Shown here piece after piece: positions 9,583 to 18,151 of a DNA stretch of 64,000 nt. Numbering within the stretch: position 1 is the first letter of the stretch; each line of letters starts with the position of its first letter. The translations under genes and the position numbers were made by a program. The stretch spans positions 62,001-126,000 of the forward strand of contig JAJDUU010000014.1 in NCBI GenBank assembly GCA_022826485.1. The letters run 5' to 3'. A model generated the notes under the pieces. The model was not told where the DNA came from, searched no databases, and worked only from the letters and a program-made list of their open reading frames with translations. The DNA comes from Chloroflexota bacterium. Its GTDB lineage: Bacteria; Chloroflexota; UBA11872.

Positions 9583-10599
9583 ATGGCAGCTGCTCCCGGA
9601 ATCTCGATCGTCATTCCGACGCTGAACTGCGCACGCAGCCTGGAGATCGCCCTGCGTTCCATCCGCGGCCAGCGCTATCCGGCGGAACGGGTGGAAGTCA
9701 TCGTGGCTGACGGCGGCTCAACCGACGCCACGCGCGAAACCGCCCGGTCTTGGGGCTGCACCGTCGTCGACAACCCACTGGTCACGGGCGAAGCGGGCAA
9801 GGCCGCGGGTCTGGCGCACACGTCCCACGAGATTGTCGGCTTTGTCGATTCGGACAACGAGTTGGCGTCGCCGCGGTCCTTCGAGGCCGTGGCCGACGCA
9901 TTGGCCGATCCACGGATCGCGGGCGCCGAGCCCATTCAGTTTGCCGCCCTCGACACGATGCCTGCGCTCGACCGCTACTTTGCCCTGCTCGGCATGAACG
10001 ATCCCCTCGTCCTATTCCTCGGGACCTACGACCGTGAGTGCCTGGTGACCGGCAAGTGGACCGGTGTGGACCATGAGGTGTACGAGGCGTCTCCGGCTTA
10101 CCGAAAGGTCCGGTTTCGTCGGGAACGTCTGCCCACGGTGGGGGCCAACGGCTTCTTTACTCGGCGGTCGATTGCCGCCGCCGCCGTTCGCGACGGGTAT
10201 CTCTTCGATGTCGACATCCTCCACCTGGGCACGTCCGGGCCGTTCGTCCACGTCGCCAAGCTGCACCTCGGCATCGCGCACCACTACGCGCAAACGCTGG
10301 GACAGTTCGCCCGCAAGCAAACGAGGCGAGCGCAGGATTTCCTCTACTTCAGCGCGGCATGCATTCGAACGGCGCCCGCCGCTCCGCCGCGGCTGGGCAT
10401 CCTGCTTTTCACCGCCGCCACGCTGACGATCCTTCCCCTATTGGTCCAGGCGGCGATCGGCTGGGTGCGTCGTCGAGATCGCGCCTGGCTCTTTCACGTG
10501 CCGGCCTGCTGGATCACGCTCGTGGTCTACGGCACGGTCACGCTGCGGCGCCTGCTGGGGGCGGCGCGTCCGCACAGCCGTGCCGAGTGGGGTCGGTAG
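9583..10599 (+). CDS. Glycosyltransferase family 2 with C-terminal membrane helices
   Basis: A 338-residue GT-A inverting glycosyltransferase. It has the family opening SIVIPTLNCARSLEIAL, VIVADGGSTDATRE (nucleotide binding) and the DxD-type FVDSDNEL. The C-terminal 90 residues contain two hydrophobic segments, consistent with membrane attachment as in enzymes acting on polyprenyl-linked sugars. It lies 81 nt after the GT4 gene on the same strand and is probably part of the same operon. Acceptor and donor cannot be told from sequence. Confidence 0.88.
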   Translation: MAAAPGISIVIPTLNCARSLEIALRSIRGQRYPAERVEVIVADGGSTDATRETARSWGCTVVDNPLVTGEAGKAAGLAHTSHEIVGFVDSDNELASPRSFEAVADALADPRIAGAEPIQFAALDTMPALDRYFALLGMNDPLVLFLGTYDRECLVTGKWTGVDHEVYEASPAYRKVRFRRERLPTVGANGFFTRRSIAAAAVRDGYLFDVDILHLGTSGPFVHVAKLHLGIAHHYAQTLGQFARKQTRRAQDFLYFSAACIRTAPAAPPRLGILLFTAATLTILPLLVQAAIGWVRRRDRAWLFHVPACWITLVVYGTVTLRRLLGAARPHSRAEWGR

Positions 10600-10605
10600 C
10601 GCCGG

Positions 10606-11352
10606 CTACGCCACCCAGGGCGCCAGGACTTCAAAGCCGATGCGCGCCAGGGCGAGGCCAACCGCGGCGGCCAGCACGCATGCCGTCGCCGGCGCAAATC
10701 GCGAGCGGCCGGCGAATCGTCGCCAGACCCAGGCCAGCGCCAGACCGGCGATCACGAGCAGCGACGCCAGCGCGAAGAGGATGCCAAACCCGTTCGCGCG
10801 AACCACCTCGATTCCCAGGGCGGTTGGCGTCACGCGCCGCCAGGTCTGAAGCGCCAGGTCGACCGATCCCGTACCGACATCGCCGCCAATGGAGGCGCGG
10901 CCCTGGGCATAAGGATTGGTGCGGTTGGCCTGAAGCGCCAGCGGCGTGCGCGATCCGGGCGGATTGACGACCTGGATCTGGAGTTGCCGCCCGCTGGTGT
11001 CCACCGTCCGCGGAATTGCAACTTGGATCGTGCCGTCGACGCCGATTTCAACGCTGGATTCGACCAGCAGCGGGGCCGCTGGATCGCCGACGTCGCGCAC
11101 TCGCACCAGGACGGCGTCGGGCCAGGGGCTCACGGCGTGCAGCTCAACGCGTCGCAGTGGCGTCGCCGGGGCGGCAAGCCCTTGTTCGAGGCTGCCCCCA
11201 GCGAACGCCGGCCCGAAATCCAGGTTGAACGCGTACGCCGGAAAGGCCGGCCACTCGCGTTCGGCCGTCGCCAACGTCAGGCCCGCCGCCAGGGCCGCGA
11301 CTACACTCAAAGCCGCCAGCACGCCCGGCATCACCCGCAATCGCCGCGTCAT
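10606..11352 (-). CDS. Membrane-anchored beta-rich protein (partner, copy 2)
   Basis: A 248-residue protein with an N-terminal hydrophobic segment (VLAALSVVAALAAGLTLA), a beta-rich domain and a C-terminal helix (FGILFALASLLVIAGLALAWVW), then a second hydrophobic stretch. It is an apparent paralogue of the protein at 7565-8287, but is transcribed divergently from its large membrane partner instead of being fused to it by overlap. The frame is open to 11388, but the ATG at 11352 directly precedes the basic, signal-like stretch TRRLRVMPG and is preferred. No named family was recognised. Confidence 0.62.
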   Translation of the reverse strand: MTRRLRVMPGVLAALSVVAALAAGLTLATAEREWPAFPAYAFNLDFGPAFAGGSLEQGLAAPATPLRRVELHAVSPWPDAVLVRVRDVGDPAAPLLVESSVEIGVDGTIQVAIPRTVDTSGRQLQIQVVNPPGSRTPLALQANRTNPYAQGRASIGGDVGTGSVDLALQTWRRVTPTALGIEVVRANGFGILFALASLLVIAGLALAWVWRRFAGRSRFAPATACVLAAAVGLALARIGFEVLAPWVA

Positions 11353-11390
11353 CAACGGTAGCGACCGATCGTCTCGGCCCGCGTCCAACG

Positions 11391-14111
11391 CTGCCGCCGG
11401 TTGCCCGTCGGCTCGTCAAGCGGCTGGCCAGCCCCTGGGTCCTTGCCTTCACCGCCGGCGCGCTCATTGTCGGGGCCGTGTTCTGGGCCGTCATTGCGAC
11501 TCCCGGCGACTTGCAGCAGCGTGATCTCTACCCCTCGCTCGTCCTTGATCGAGTCGTCGAGCACAGCGTCTATCCGCTCTGGTCGCCGCGCGACACGCTC
11601 AACATTGCCGGCACCGGGCGGCTGCCGATCACGCTTGCTCTAGTAGGCGCGGCCAAGTCGCTCGGCCTCGACGGGGCCACGTACGCACGGCTGATCGTCC
11701 TGTGGATCGCCGGCGTCGGATATGTCAGCGCCTTTGCCGCCTTTGCGTTGGTCGCCCGCTGGCGAACCGATATCCCTCGCGCCAGCGCCGCCGTCGGCGC
11801 CATGGTCGCGGGGGTTGCCCTGGTGGTCAATCCCTGGGCCATCGCGCGACTGGAGCACAGCTGGCTCCTGGCCCAGTGGGCGGCAATGCCCCTGGTGTTG
11901 GGGCTCTATCTCGAGGGCACGCGAACCGGACAACGGCGTTGGACCATGGCCTCCGCGCTCGCATTCGCTCTCCTCGGCGCGGCGCAGCCGCACTATCTGG
12001 TCTTCACCTCGCTGATGATCGCCGCCTGGGCCGTCGGCACCATGGTGCAGTGCCCCGTCAAGCGGCGCCGGGCCTTGACCGACATCCTCGTGTGGACGGC
12101 GGCTCTCATCCCCCTTCTGGCCTACCAGATCGCGCCGTTCGTCGCCGTCAAGCTCTATGGGGGCAGCCCCGACCCGGCCTATACGCTCATGGATCAAACG
12201 CGCACGGTGCTCTCGCGCTACCAGGACCTGCCGACCACGCTGCAGGGCGCGGCCAACCCCAACTGGCACGAGGTCCTGGTGCCTGCGGGCGCCGACCGGC
12301 TGCCCTGGGAGTTTGCGGGGTGGATCGTGGCGGCGCTGCCGCTCGCCGCAGTCCTTCTGCGCCGCTGGGGTCCGCCGGCGCTGTTCCTGGCCGTTGGCGG
12401 CTATACCGCGGCGCTGGTGGCGGCCGCCTCGAACTGGACGCTCACCGCGGATGCCTATCAGACGGCGGTCAACACCGTGCCCGGCCTGTGGGTCTTCCGT
12501 GAGCCGGATCGCGTCATCGGCGTCCTGATTGCGGCGCAGGCGTTTGGGGCGGGCTTTGTGGTCGCGGACCTGCTGAGCCGCGCGGCGACCGGGTGGCGGG
12601 CGCCCCGAGCGCTCGGATCCGCGCTGCTGGCCGGATATGTCGGCCTCGCGCTCGGCGTTCACGCCGTTCCCGGCATCCCGCTCCTTTGGAGCACCGATCA
12701 ACCCGGCTATGTTCCGCGTCCGTTGCCGGCGGACTATCGCGACGTGCTGAGGGCGGTTGACGCGGCCGCAGGCCCCGATGGCCGGATCCTCGTCGTGTCC
12801 TCCGACGATCGACCCGCGCCCTGGGACCCGGCGCGCACCCTGCGCCTGATGGAGGCGGCCAGCCTGGCGCATCCATCGCTCACCGGCGACACGCGGTCGC
12901 CGGTTCCGCCCGCGCCGGTTGCGGGGCGTTGGATGGAGTTCATCTATGGCAGCGAGCCGCTTCCGGCTCGTGACGCTGCGCAGCGCGCGGGTTTCAGCCA
13001 CGTGGTGGTGATGCGCGACCAGCCGGCGGGTGACGATTTGGCCGCGGCTCTGGCCGCACGGCCTGACGCTGCCGTTTTGGCGTCCGGCCCGAATGCACTC
13101 GCGATTGAGCTCGGCGCCGCCGCGCTGCTGCTCGAATCCACGAGCGCCGTCTGGAGCGACACGCTCAACACGCCTGCTTCCGCCGGCACGACGCACGTTT
13201 TGGCCAACCACCGCACGCGGCCCTCTCTGCCCGGCTCGGTCGCGCCTGCGCAGTCAACCACCGACGCTGTATTCGCCGTCGACGACGATGTGGCCCTGCT
13301 GCCGGTCACCGGCTGGTTCGGCTTCCAGGGATCGCGGGGCGGCTGGACGCGCGGCGGCGCCTACGCGGACGAGCGACAGGCATGGCTCAAGCGGCTGACG
13401 CGCGAGGGCCTTGAAGACTGGGCGTCCGACTATGGCTTCGGTCTGGCCTTCGCCAAGCCCGACGGCGTGCGTAAGGCGCTGGAGATCGACTTGCCCGACG
13501 ACCGCGACCGCGCCGTCTGGCTGCGCGTGTTCACCAGCCCTCGTTCGACTTGGCTCGAAGTTGCGAGCCGGCAGGCCGTCGCGCGCCTGACGACCAATGC
13601 CTCCACGAGCGGCTGGCGCTGGCTGCGGGTCGGCCTGGCCGGAGACGGACCGATCAGCGTCACCGCCGGACCCGGGCTCGAAGCCGTGAGCACGCTGGCC
13701 CTCACACCCGGCGAGTGGCGTCCGACCGCCTCGCGGCAATCACCCACACTGGTTCAGCCGCAGCTCGACATCGGCGCGCGCGAGCCAACGCGAATCGAAG
13801 CCACGGCGCGCGGAGCCGACGGCTGGGCGTTCGTTCTGCTCCGCCGCGCCTACGATCCAGCCTGGCTGGCGTGGGTCGATGGTGAAGCCTTCGCGCCCCA
13901 GTTCGCGGACGGCCTATGGAACGGCTATCTGCTGCCCGTCACCGACGGCGCCGAGCTCACCTTCGAGTTCGCGCCGCAGCGTTGGTACGACCTCGGCATC
14001 GCCATCGCCGCCGTCACCGCGGGAGGTCTGGTGGCGAGCCTCACGGTCACCGGCGTCGATTTCGCTGGCTGCTGTTCGATGCTGCGGTTCCAGCGTCGGC
14101 GCCGACCGTGA
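11391..14111 (+). CDS. Large GT-C-like polytopic membrane protein (copy 2); start uncertain
   Basis: A protein of about 906 residues with roughly ten membrane segments, followed by a long soluble C-terminal region and a last helix near the end. It parallels the 691-residue protein at 5493: VIATPGDLQQRDLYP matches VVATPGEIIQGDLGYP, then NPWAIARLEH, QPHYLVF and FREPDRV. The first GTG (11478) would cut through helix 1 (PWVLAFTAGALIVGAVFW), and there is no in-frame ATG, GTG or TTG between that helix and the divergent gene. CTG at 11391 is the nearest plausible start. It is probably a lipid-sugar-dependent glycosyltransferase or flippase-like enzyme; the function is inferred. Confidence 0.68.
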   Translation: MPPVARRLVKRLASPWVLAFTAGALIVGAVFWAVIATPGDLQQRDLYPSLVLDRVVEHSVYPLWSPRDTLNIAGTGRLPITLALVGAAKSLGLDGATYARLIVLWIAGVGYVSAFAAFALVARWRTDIPRASAAVGAMVAGVALVVNPWAIARLEHSWLLAQWAAMPLVLGLYLEGTRTGQRRWTMASALAFALLGAAQPHYLVFTSLMIAAWAVGTMVQCPVKRRRALTDILVWTAALIPLLAYQIAPFVAVKLYGGSPDPAYTLMDQTRTVLSRYQDLPTTLQGAANPNWHEVLVPAGADRLPWEFAGWIVAALPLAAVLLRRWGPPALFLAVGGYTAALVAAASNWTLTADAYQTAVNTVPGLWVFREPDRVIGVLIAAQAFGAGFVVADLLSRAATGWRAPRALGSALLAGYVGLALGVHAVPGIPLLWSTDQPGYVPRPLPADYRDVLRAVDAAAGPDGRILVVSSDDRPAPWDPARTLRLMEAASLAHPSLTGDTRSPVPPAPVAGRWMEFIYGSEPLPARDAAQRAGFSHVVVMRDQPAGDDLAAALAARPDAAVLASGPNALAIELGAAALLLESTSAVWSDTLNTPASAGTTHVLANHRTRPSLPGSVAPAQSTTDAVFAVDDDVALLPVTGWFGFQGSRGGWTRGGAYADERQAWLKRLTREGLEDWASDYGFGLAFAKPDGVRKALEIDLPDDRDRAVWLRVFTSPRSTWLEVASRQAVARLTTNASTSGWRWLRVGLAGDGPISVTAGPGLEAVSTLALTPGEWRPTASRQSPTLVQPQLDIGAREPTRIEATARGADGWAFVLLRRAYDPAWLAWVDGEAFAPQFADGLWNGYLLPVTDGAELTFEFAPQRWYDLGIAIAAVTAGGLVASLTVTGVDFAGCCSMLRFQRRRRP

Positions 14112-14142
14112 CGGTGCGGCGGATCCGCAACCTACGGCCGGG

Positions 14143-15771
14143 CTAGCTCGCCAGCAATCGCCTCGCCGTCGCCTGCGCCTCGTCCAGGGTGGCCACGAAC
14201 CGATCGGCGGGAATGCGCCGCAGCACGTTGAGCGCGTGCAGGGTGATGGCGGCCCGGCCTCCCAGTCCCATCACCACGCACCGGGTGTCTTCGGCAATCG
14301 CCATGTCGATCATCCGCTCCAGGACCAGCGCGGCGCTGTCGTCCATGTAGACGGTGTCCGAAAAGTCGAGGATCACGACCTCGTGGTGGCGAATGTCGGC
14401 GCTGATCGTGTTGATCAGCTTGCTGGCGGAGATCACGGAAAAACTCCCGGCCAGGGACACCAGGCCCACGCGTTCGGCGAATGAGGTCTCCGTGCTCGAG
14501 GCATCCGAATCTGGATGAGCGCTCTGCTCCGGCAGCGGCGTGGACACCACGCTATCCATGTCCAGGCGCTCGAATTGCCGCGCGCTTGCCACGGCGGCGG
14601 CAATCAGGCCGATGGCCACGGCGGTCACCAGGTCAAGGACCAGCGTCAACCCCAGCGTGACGGCCATGACCAGCAGGTGCTCCGGCTGCACGCGGTGGAT
14701 ACGGGTGAGGAACTGCCAATCGATGATGTCCCAGCCGATCTTGATCAGAATTCCGGCCAGCGCCGCGTGGGGGATGAACTCGACGAATCGCCCCAGGCCC
14801 AGGACCAACGCCAGCAGGATCGCCGCGTGCAACGCGCCGGAAACCGGCGTGCGTCCCCCGGCGCGGAGGTTCGCCGCGGTGCTCGGCGTCACCCCGGCAC
14901 CCGGCAGCCCGCCGATGAATCCCGCGGCCATGTTGCCGATGCCTTGCCCGATCAGCTCCCGGTTCGAGTCGTGCCGGGTGCGCGTCATCGAGTCGGCGAC
15001 GCGAGACGTCAGCAGGCTGTCGATCGCTCCGAGCAGCGCGATGATCAGCGCCGGCAGCACCGCGCCGGCAAGGGCGTCGACGGACACGTCGGGCAATTGC
15101 AGCTCCGGCAGCCCGGCTGCCGCCTGGCCAATGACCGGCGTGTCGCTCAGCCACAGGGCGCTGAGCAGCGTTCCGGCCAGCAGCGCCACCAGCGTCGACG
15201 GCAGATGGGTCCGCAGTCGCTTGGGCCAAACCACGACCACCGCCAACGTGACCACGGCGATGGCCAGGGCGTTGTAGTTGACGTCGTGGCGCGCGTCCAG
15301 CCACGCGCGCACCGTGTCGACGGGACCGCCAATTGCCATCGGCGCGCCCACGACCGGCAGCGTCTGCACCAGGATGATGATGATGCCGACGCCCGACATG
15401 AGTCCGGAGATCACCGAAAACGGCGCATAGGACACGAAGCGACCGACGCGAGTGGCGCCCAGGAGCGTCTGGATCAGTCCCGCCATGATGACCACGGTGA
15501 ACGCTTCGGCCAGGTTGTCGGCGTGGGTGGCGACGACCACCGCCATGGCCATGGCAATTGGAGCGGTGGGGCCGGAAATCTGCGACCGCGTCCCCCCAAA
15601 CACCGCCGCGAAGAAGCCCACCGCGATCGCCCCGTAGAGTCCGGCCATCGGTCCAAGACCCGACGCTACGCCGAACGCCAGCGCAAACGGGAGCCCGACG
15701 ACGGCGGCGGTGACGCCGCCGAAAAGATCTCCGCGAAAGGCCTGCCGGCCGTAGCTCACGACTGAGGGCAC
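14143..15771 (-). CDS. SulP-family anion transporter with STAS domain
   Basis: A 542-residue SLC26/SulP permease. The membrane domain (about residues 15-400) has the family features GVTAAVVGLPFALAFGVASG, GTRSQISGPTAPIAMA and the NMAAGFIGGLPGAGVTPSTAANLRAG region. A C-terminal STAS domain spans about residues 430-535 (VVILDFSDTVYMDDSAALVLERM). Substrates in this family are sulfate, bicarbonate or other anions. A beta-carbonic anhydrase lies upstream on the same strand, which favours bicarbonate, though this is inference. The start is GTG. Confidence 0.92.
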   Translation of the reverse strand: MPSVVSYGRQAFRGDLFGGVTAAVVGLPFALAFGVASGLGPMAGLYGAIAVGFFAAVFGGTRSQISGPTAPIAMAMAVVVATHADNLAEAFTVVIMAGLIQTLLGATRVGRFVSYAPFSVISGLMSGVGIIIILVQTLPVVGAPMAIGGPVDTVRAWLDARHDVNYNALAIAVVTLAVVVVWPKRLRTHLPSTLVALLAGTLLSALWLSDTPVIGQAAAGLPELQLPDVSVDALAGAVLPALIIALLGAIDSLLTSRVADSMTRTRHDSNRELIGQGIGNMAAGFIGGLPGAGVTPSTAANLRAGGRTPVSGALHAAILLALVLGLGRFVEFIPHAALAGILIKIGWDIIDWQFLTRIHRVQPEHLLVMAVTLGLTLVLDLVTAVAIGLIAAAVASARQFERLDMDSVVSTPLPEQSAHPDSDASSTETSFAERVGLVSLAGSFSVISASKLINTISADIRHHEVVILDFSDTVYMDDSAALVLERMIDMAIAEDTRCVVMGLGGRAAITLHALNVLRRIPADRFVATLDEAQATARRLLAS

Positions 15772-16113
15772 GCTAGGCGTCCGGCTATTGCCTCACGGCG
15801 GCCGCGCAGGAACTCTGCGTGGGCGGCGTTGCGGCTCGAAGCGCCGCGCGAGTGTGGCGGCCGGAGCGATGGCTTCCGCCAGGGTGGGGCTACGGCGGGC
15901 AACGTGCCTCTCCCTCGCTGCCGCATGGCGGACCGTTCGGGCCCCGCCAATCCAATCAATCCCGAACTATAGCACCAATCTTCTTTAGGGACAATGTTGC
16001 TGTCATCCTCGAATCGATGGTAATCGTAACCTGTCGATAGTATATGGGATAACAGTTGGAATGAAACTCAGTTATACCAGTCGATAAGAACCAGCTCACC
16101 TGCCAGAGTCTCT
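15772..16113. other. 342-nt intergenic region between carbonic anhydrase and SulP genes
   Basis: No gene is visible. The 15960-16080 part is visibly AT-richer than its surroundings and could hold a promoter for the SulP gene, which is read leftwards. I could not identify a confident -35/-10 pair or a terminator. Confidence 0.4.
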
Positions 16114-16611
16114 CTACGCATCCAAGACTTCCGTGAGCTTTCCGGTGGCGCAATCGTAGATGAATCCCCGAATCTGGTCCTTGTGCGGAATGAACGGGCT
16201 GGCGTGGATTCGAGCCATGGACTGCCGCACGTTTTGGTCGAGATCCGCGAAGGCTTCGAGCGCGAATGCCGGACGAATCCCCGTTTCGGCTTCAATCTCG
16301 TCCTTGAAGTCGTCGTCGCGGAACTTCAGCATGCCGCAGTCGGTGTGATGGATGAGCATGATCTCGCGGGTACCGAGCAGGCGCTGGGAAATTATCAGCG
16401 TCCGAATCACGTCGTCGGTGACCACGCCGCCCGCGTTGCGGATGACGTGAGCCTCGCCCTCTTCGAGGGCCAGTATTCGGTGCACGTCAATGCGCGCGTC
16501 CGCGCACGTCACGACCGCAAGCTCACGCCCGGGCGACGCGGTCAAATCCCCCGCGCGGAAGTTTGCCGCATAGCCGGCGTTGCTTGCCAAGACCTCATCG
16601 ATTTCGGTCAA
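16114..16611 (-). CDS. Beta-class carbonic anhydrase
   Basis: A 165-residue enzyme that interconverts CO2 and bicarbonate. The zinc site is complete: Cys36 within CADAR (with the catalytic Asp38-Arg40 dyad) and His89/Cys92 within HHTDCG. The length fits the short bacterial beta-CA group. The start is TTG at 16611, supported by a TCCTCTC Shine-Dalgarno complement at 16619-16625. It is encoded upstream of a SulP transporter on the same strand. SulP/carbonic anhydrase pairing is known in bicarbonate uptake. Confidence 0.93.
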   Translation of the reverse strand: MTEIDEVLASNAGYAANFRAGDLTASPGRELAVVTCADARIDVHRILALEEGEAHVIRNAGGVVTDDVIRTLIISQRLLGTREIMLIHHTDCGMLKFRDDDFKDEIEAETGIRPAFALEAFADLDQNVRQSMARIHASPFIPHKDQIRGFIYDCATGKLTEVLDA

Positions 16612-16887
16612 ATCGTGCTCCTCTCATGTAAGAAAAACAAAAGATAACGTGACGGAACCAGCCAAGCAATATATCACGACGCTTGCTTCTAAATGTGACC
16701 CGTGCCGCGCCAACATGCGCCGTGGCCCCCGGCGCATCGACGAGGATAGCTAGCTACGCCCGGTCGAGCGATTCCGGCAACCGGCGCTTCGTGCCCCGAA
16801 TCAAGGGCGCCCACGGCTGGCGCGGCGCCTGAGAAGGTGGCAGCATTCTAGGGGCGGGCCGTGTGTGAGTGCGGATCGGAGAGCGCC

Positions 16888-17751
16888 ATGCTACTCACCG
16901 AGCAACAACTGCGATTCTTCGAGACTTTCGGCTACCTGGCGTTGCGGGGCCTATTTCGCGACGAGGTCGACAAGCTCAACGACGCCTTCCGCGACGTGTG
17001 GACGTCCAACGGCGGCGGGCTGGACGGGGCGTCCGACGATCTGGACGAGCGCCTGACAATCGTGGTGCCGTTCGTCGATCAGCACCCTTACCTATGCTCG
17101 CTGATCGACGACCCGCGCATCTACGACATCGGCGTCTCGATCTGCGGCGCGGATTTCAACTACATGACGAGCGACGGCAACGTCTACTCCGGCGACACGC
17201 CCTGGCACTCGGACTGCAGCCACGGGGCCAAGCTCTCCATCAAGCTTGCCTTCTACTTGGATCCGCTGGACGTCGCGTCGGGCAGCCTGCGGGTGATTCC
17301 GGGCAGCCATCTCAAGGGCGGCCGCTTCTCGCAGATGTTGAATGCGGTCGACTACTACCGCGCGCCGGCCGACGCGCGCACGGGGCTGCCGGAGAAGGCG
17401 TGGGGCGTCCCGGGGCAGCACGTTCCGGCCGTGGCGCTGGAGACGGCGCCGGGCGACGTGCTGATATTCCAGCACGAGCTCAAGCACGCATCGTTCGGCG
17501 GCGGCACGCGCCGGCGGATGTTCACCATCAACATGCAAAAGCGGCAACCCGACGACGACCTGGAGCCCGTTCGCAAATCGGTCGGCAACCTGTCGCGGCA
17601 CCTGATGGAACGGGCCTACGGCGACGTGATGCTCCAAACCGCCTCACCGAAGCGCATGCGCCACCTCGAGCAGCGCCTGGCCAACGACGGCCACCTGCCC
17701 GCCCTCAGCGCCAAGGTCCGCGCCGAAAGGCAGCAAGCCGCCGGAGGCTAG
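16888..17751 (+). CDS. Phytanoyl-CoA dioxygenase (PhyH) family protein
   Basis: A 287-residue non-haem Fe(II)/2-oxoglutarate oxygenase of the PhyH superfamily. The HxD iron ligands are His107-Ser-Asp109 in PWHSDC. The distal histidine is in FQHELKHASFGG (His196 or His200), followed by an Arg-rich strand (RRRMF) that can bind the 2-oxoglutarate carboxylate. RVIPGSH is the usual PhyH motif. The ATG at 16888 is preferred over GTG at 16861, which adds nine Cys/Ser-rich residues. The substrate is unknown; members hydroxylate lipids, alkaloids or phosphonates. Confidence 0.87.
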   Translation: MLLTEQQLRFFETFGYLALRGLFRDEVDKLNDAFRDVWTSNGGGLDGASDDLDERLTIVVPFVDQHPYLCSLIDDPRIYDIGVSICGADFNYMTSDGNVYSGDTPWHSDCSHGAKLSIKLAFYLDPLDVASGSLRVIPGSHLKGGRFSQMLNAVDYYRAPADARTGLPEKAWGVPGQHVPAVALETAPGDVLIFQHELKHASFGGGTRRRMFTINMQKRQPDDDLEPVRKSVGNLSRHLMERAYGDVMLQTASPKRMRHLEQRLANDGHLPALSAKVRAERQQAAGG

Positions 17752-17810
17752 CGCGAGCCAAGCGTCGGTCCGGCCCCTCTCCCATCGTAGACCCGTGCGA
17801 AACCCCGCCG

Positions 17811-17841
17811 TCATTCCGGCGCACGCCGGAATCCAGTCCGC
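17811..17841. repeat. ATTCCGGCG hairpin repeat, copy 1
   Basis: ATTCCGGCG, a two-base loop, then CGCCGGAAT, followed by CCAGTCCG. It lies 60 nt after the PhyH stop codon. It matches three other copies in the window and could act as a REP-like mRNA 3'-end structure. Confidence 0.75.
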
Positions 17842-18101
17842 CTGAACCCGGAGGCGCACTCAGCCATTCGAAGTAGCGGCGGGTCTCAGTCCCGCCCCTT
17901 CAGGGCTCGGCAAGCGTCGCCCCCGGTCGAATCAGCCGCCAGACCCGAGTCCGGCCCCCTCTCCCACGGGGACAGGGCCGGGGTGAGGGGACCTCCGGTG
18001 GCCCCGGCTGCACGCAGCCCGGAAGACAGCCCCACAGCAACCGGGCAGTCGTCCGGCTCCCTCTCCCATTGGGAGAGGGCCGGGGTGAGGGCCTCCGGTG
18101 G

Positions 18102-18123
18102 CCCAGGCTGCGCGCAGCCTGGG
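18102..18123. repeat. 22-nt perfect palindrome
   Basis: The half-site CCCAGGCTGCG is followed directly by its reverse complement, with no spacer. A near-identical palindrome (half-site CCCATGCTGCG) occurs at 45282-45303, next to the same flanking GGGCCACCGG word in the opposite orientation, so this is a mobile or repeated element and not chance. Confidence 0.75.
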
Positions 18124-18151
18124 ATCCGGGGCCCGGTCGAAAGCCGACCCC

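Larger units (their letters stand above)
17752..18151. repeat. 400-nt intergenic region filled with dispersed repeats
   Basis: No gene is visible. An ATTCCGGCG-type hairpin lies at 17811-17841. A related GGGTCTCAGTCCCGCCCCTT stretch is near 17883-17902. An imperfect direct duplication of about 70 nt (17951-18022 and 18053-18122) follows; each copy contains a CCCTCTCCC...GGGGTGAGGG element and ends in a palindrome around GGCTGCGCGCAGCC. Confidence 0.75.

Noticed and set aside
11640-13211. Antisense frame of about 520 codons in the second GT-C-like gene
   Set aside because: Low-complexity Arg/Gly-rich translation, overlapping a well-supported gene that is conserved with its paralogue.
14515-15765. 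Plus-strand frame antisense to the SulP gene
   Set aside because: The composition is His/Arg/Gln/Asp-rich, as expected of the complement of a GC-rich transporter gene. The SulP motifs on the other strand are complete.
16000-16085. Confident promoter in the AT-rich stretch before SulP
   Set aside because: A TATACT-like word is present on the minus strand, but no -35 box with proper spacing was found.
17951-18122. CRISPR-like array
   Set aside because: Only two imperfect copies of about 70 nt, with internal palindromes and no regular spacer/repeat pattern or cas genes. It is a duplicated intergenic repeat.
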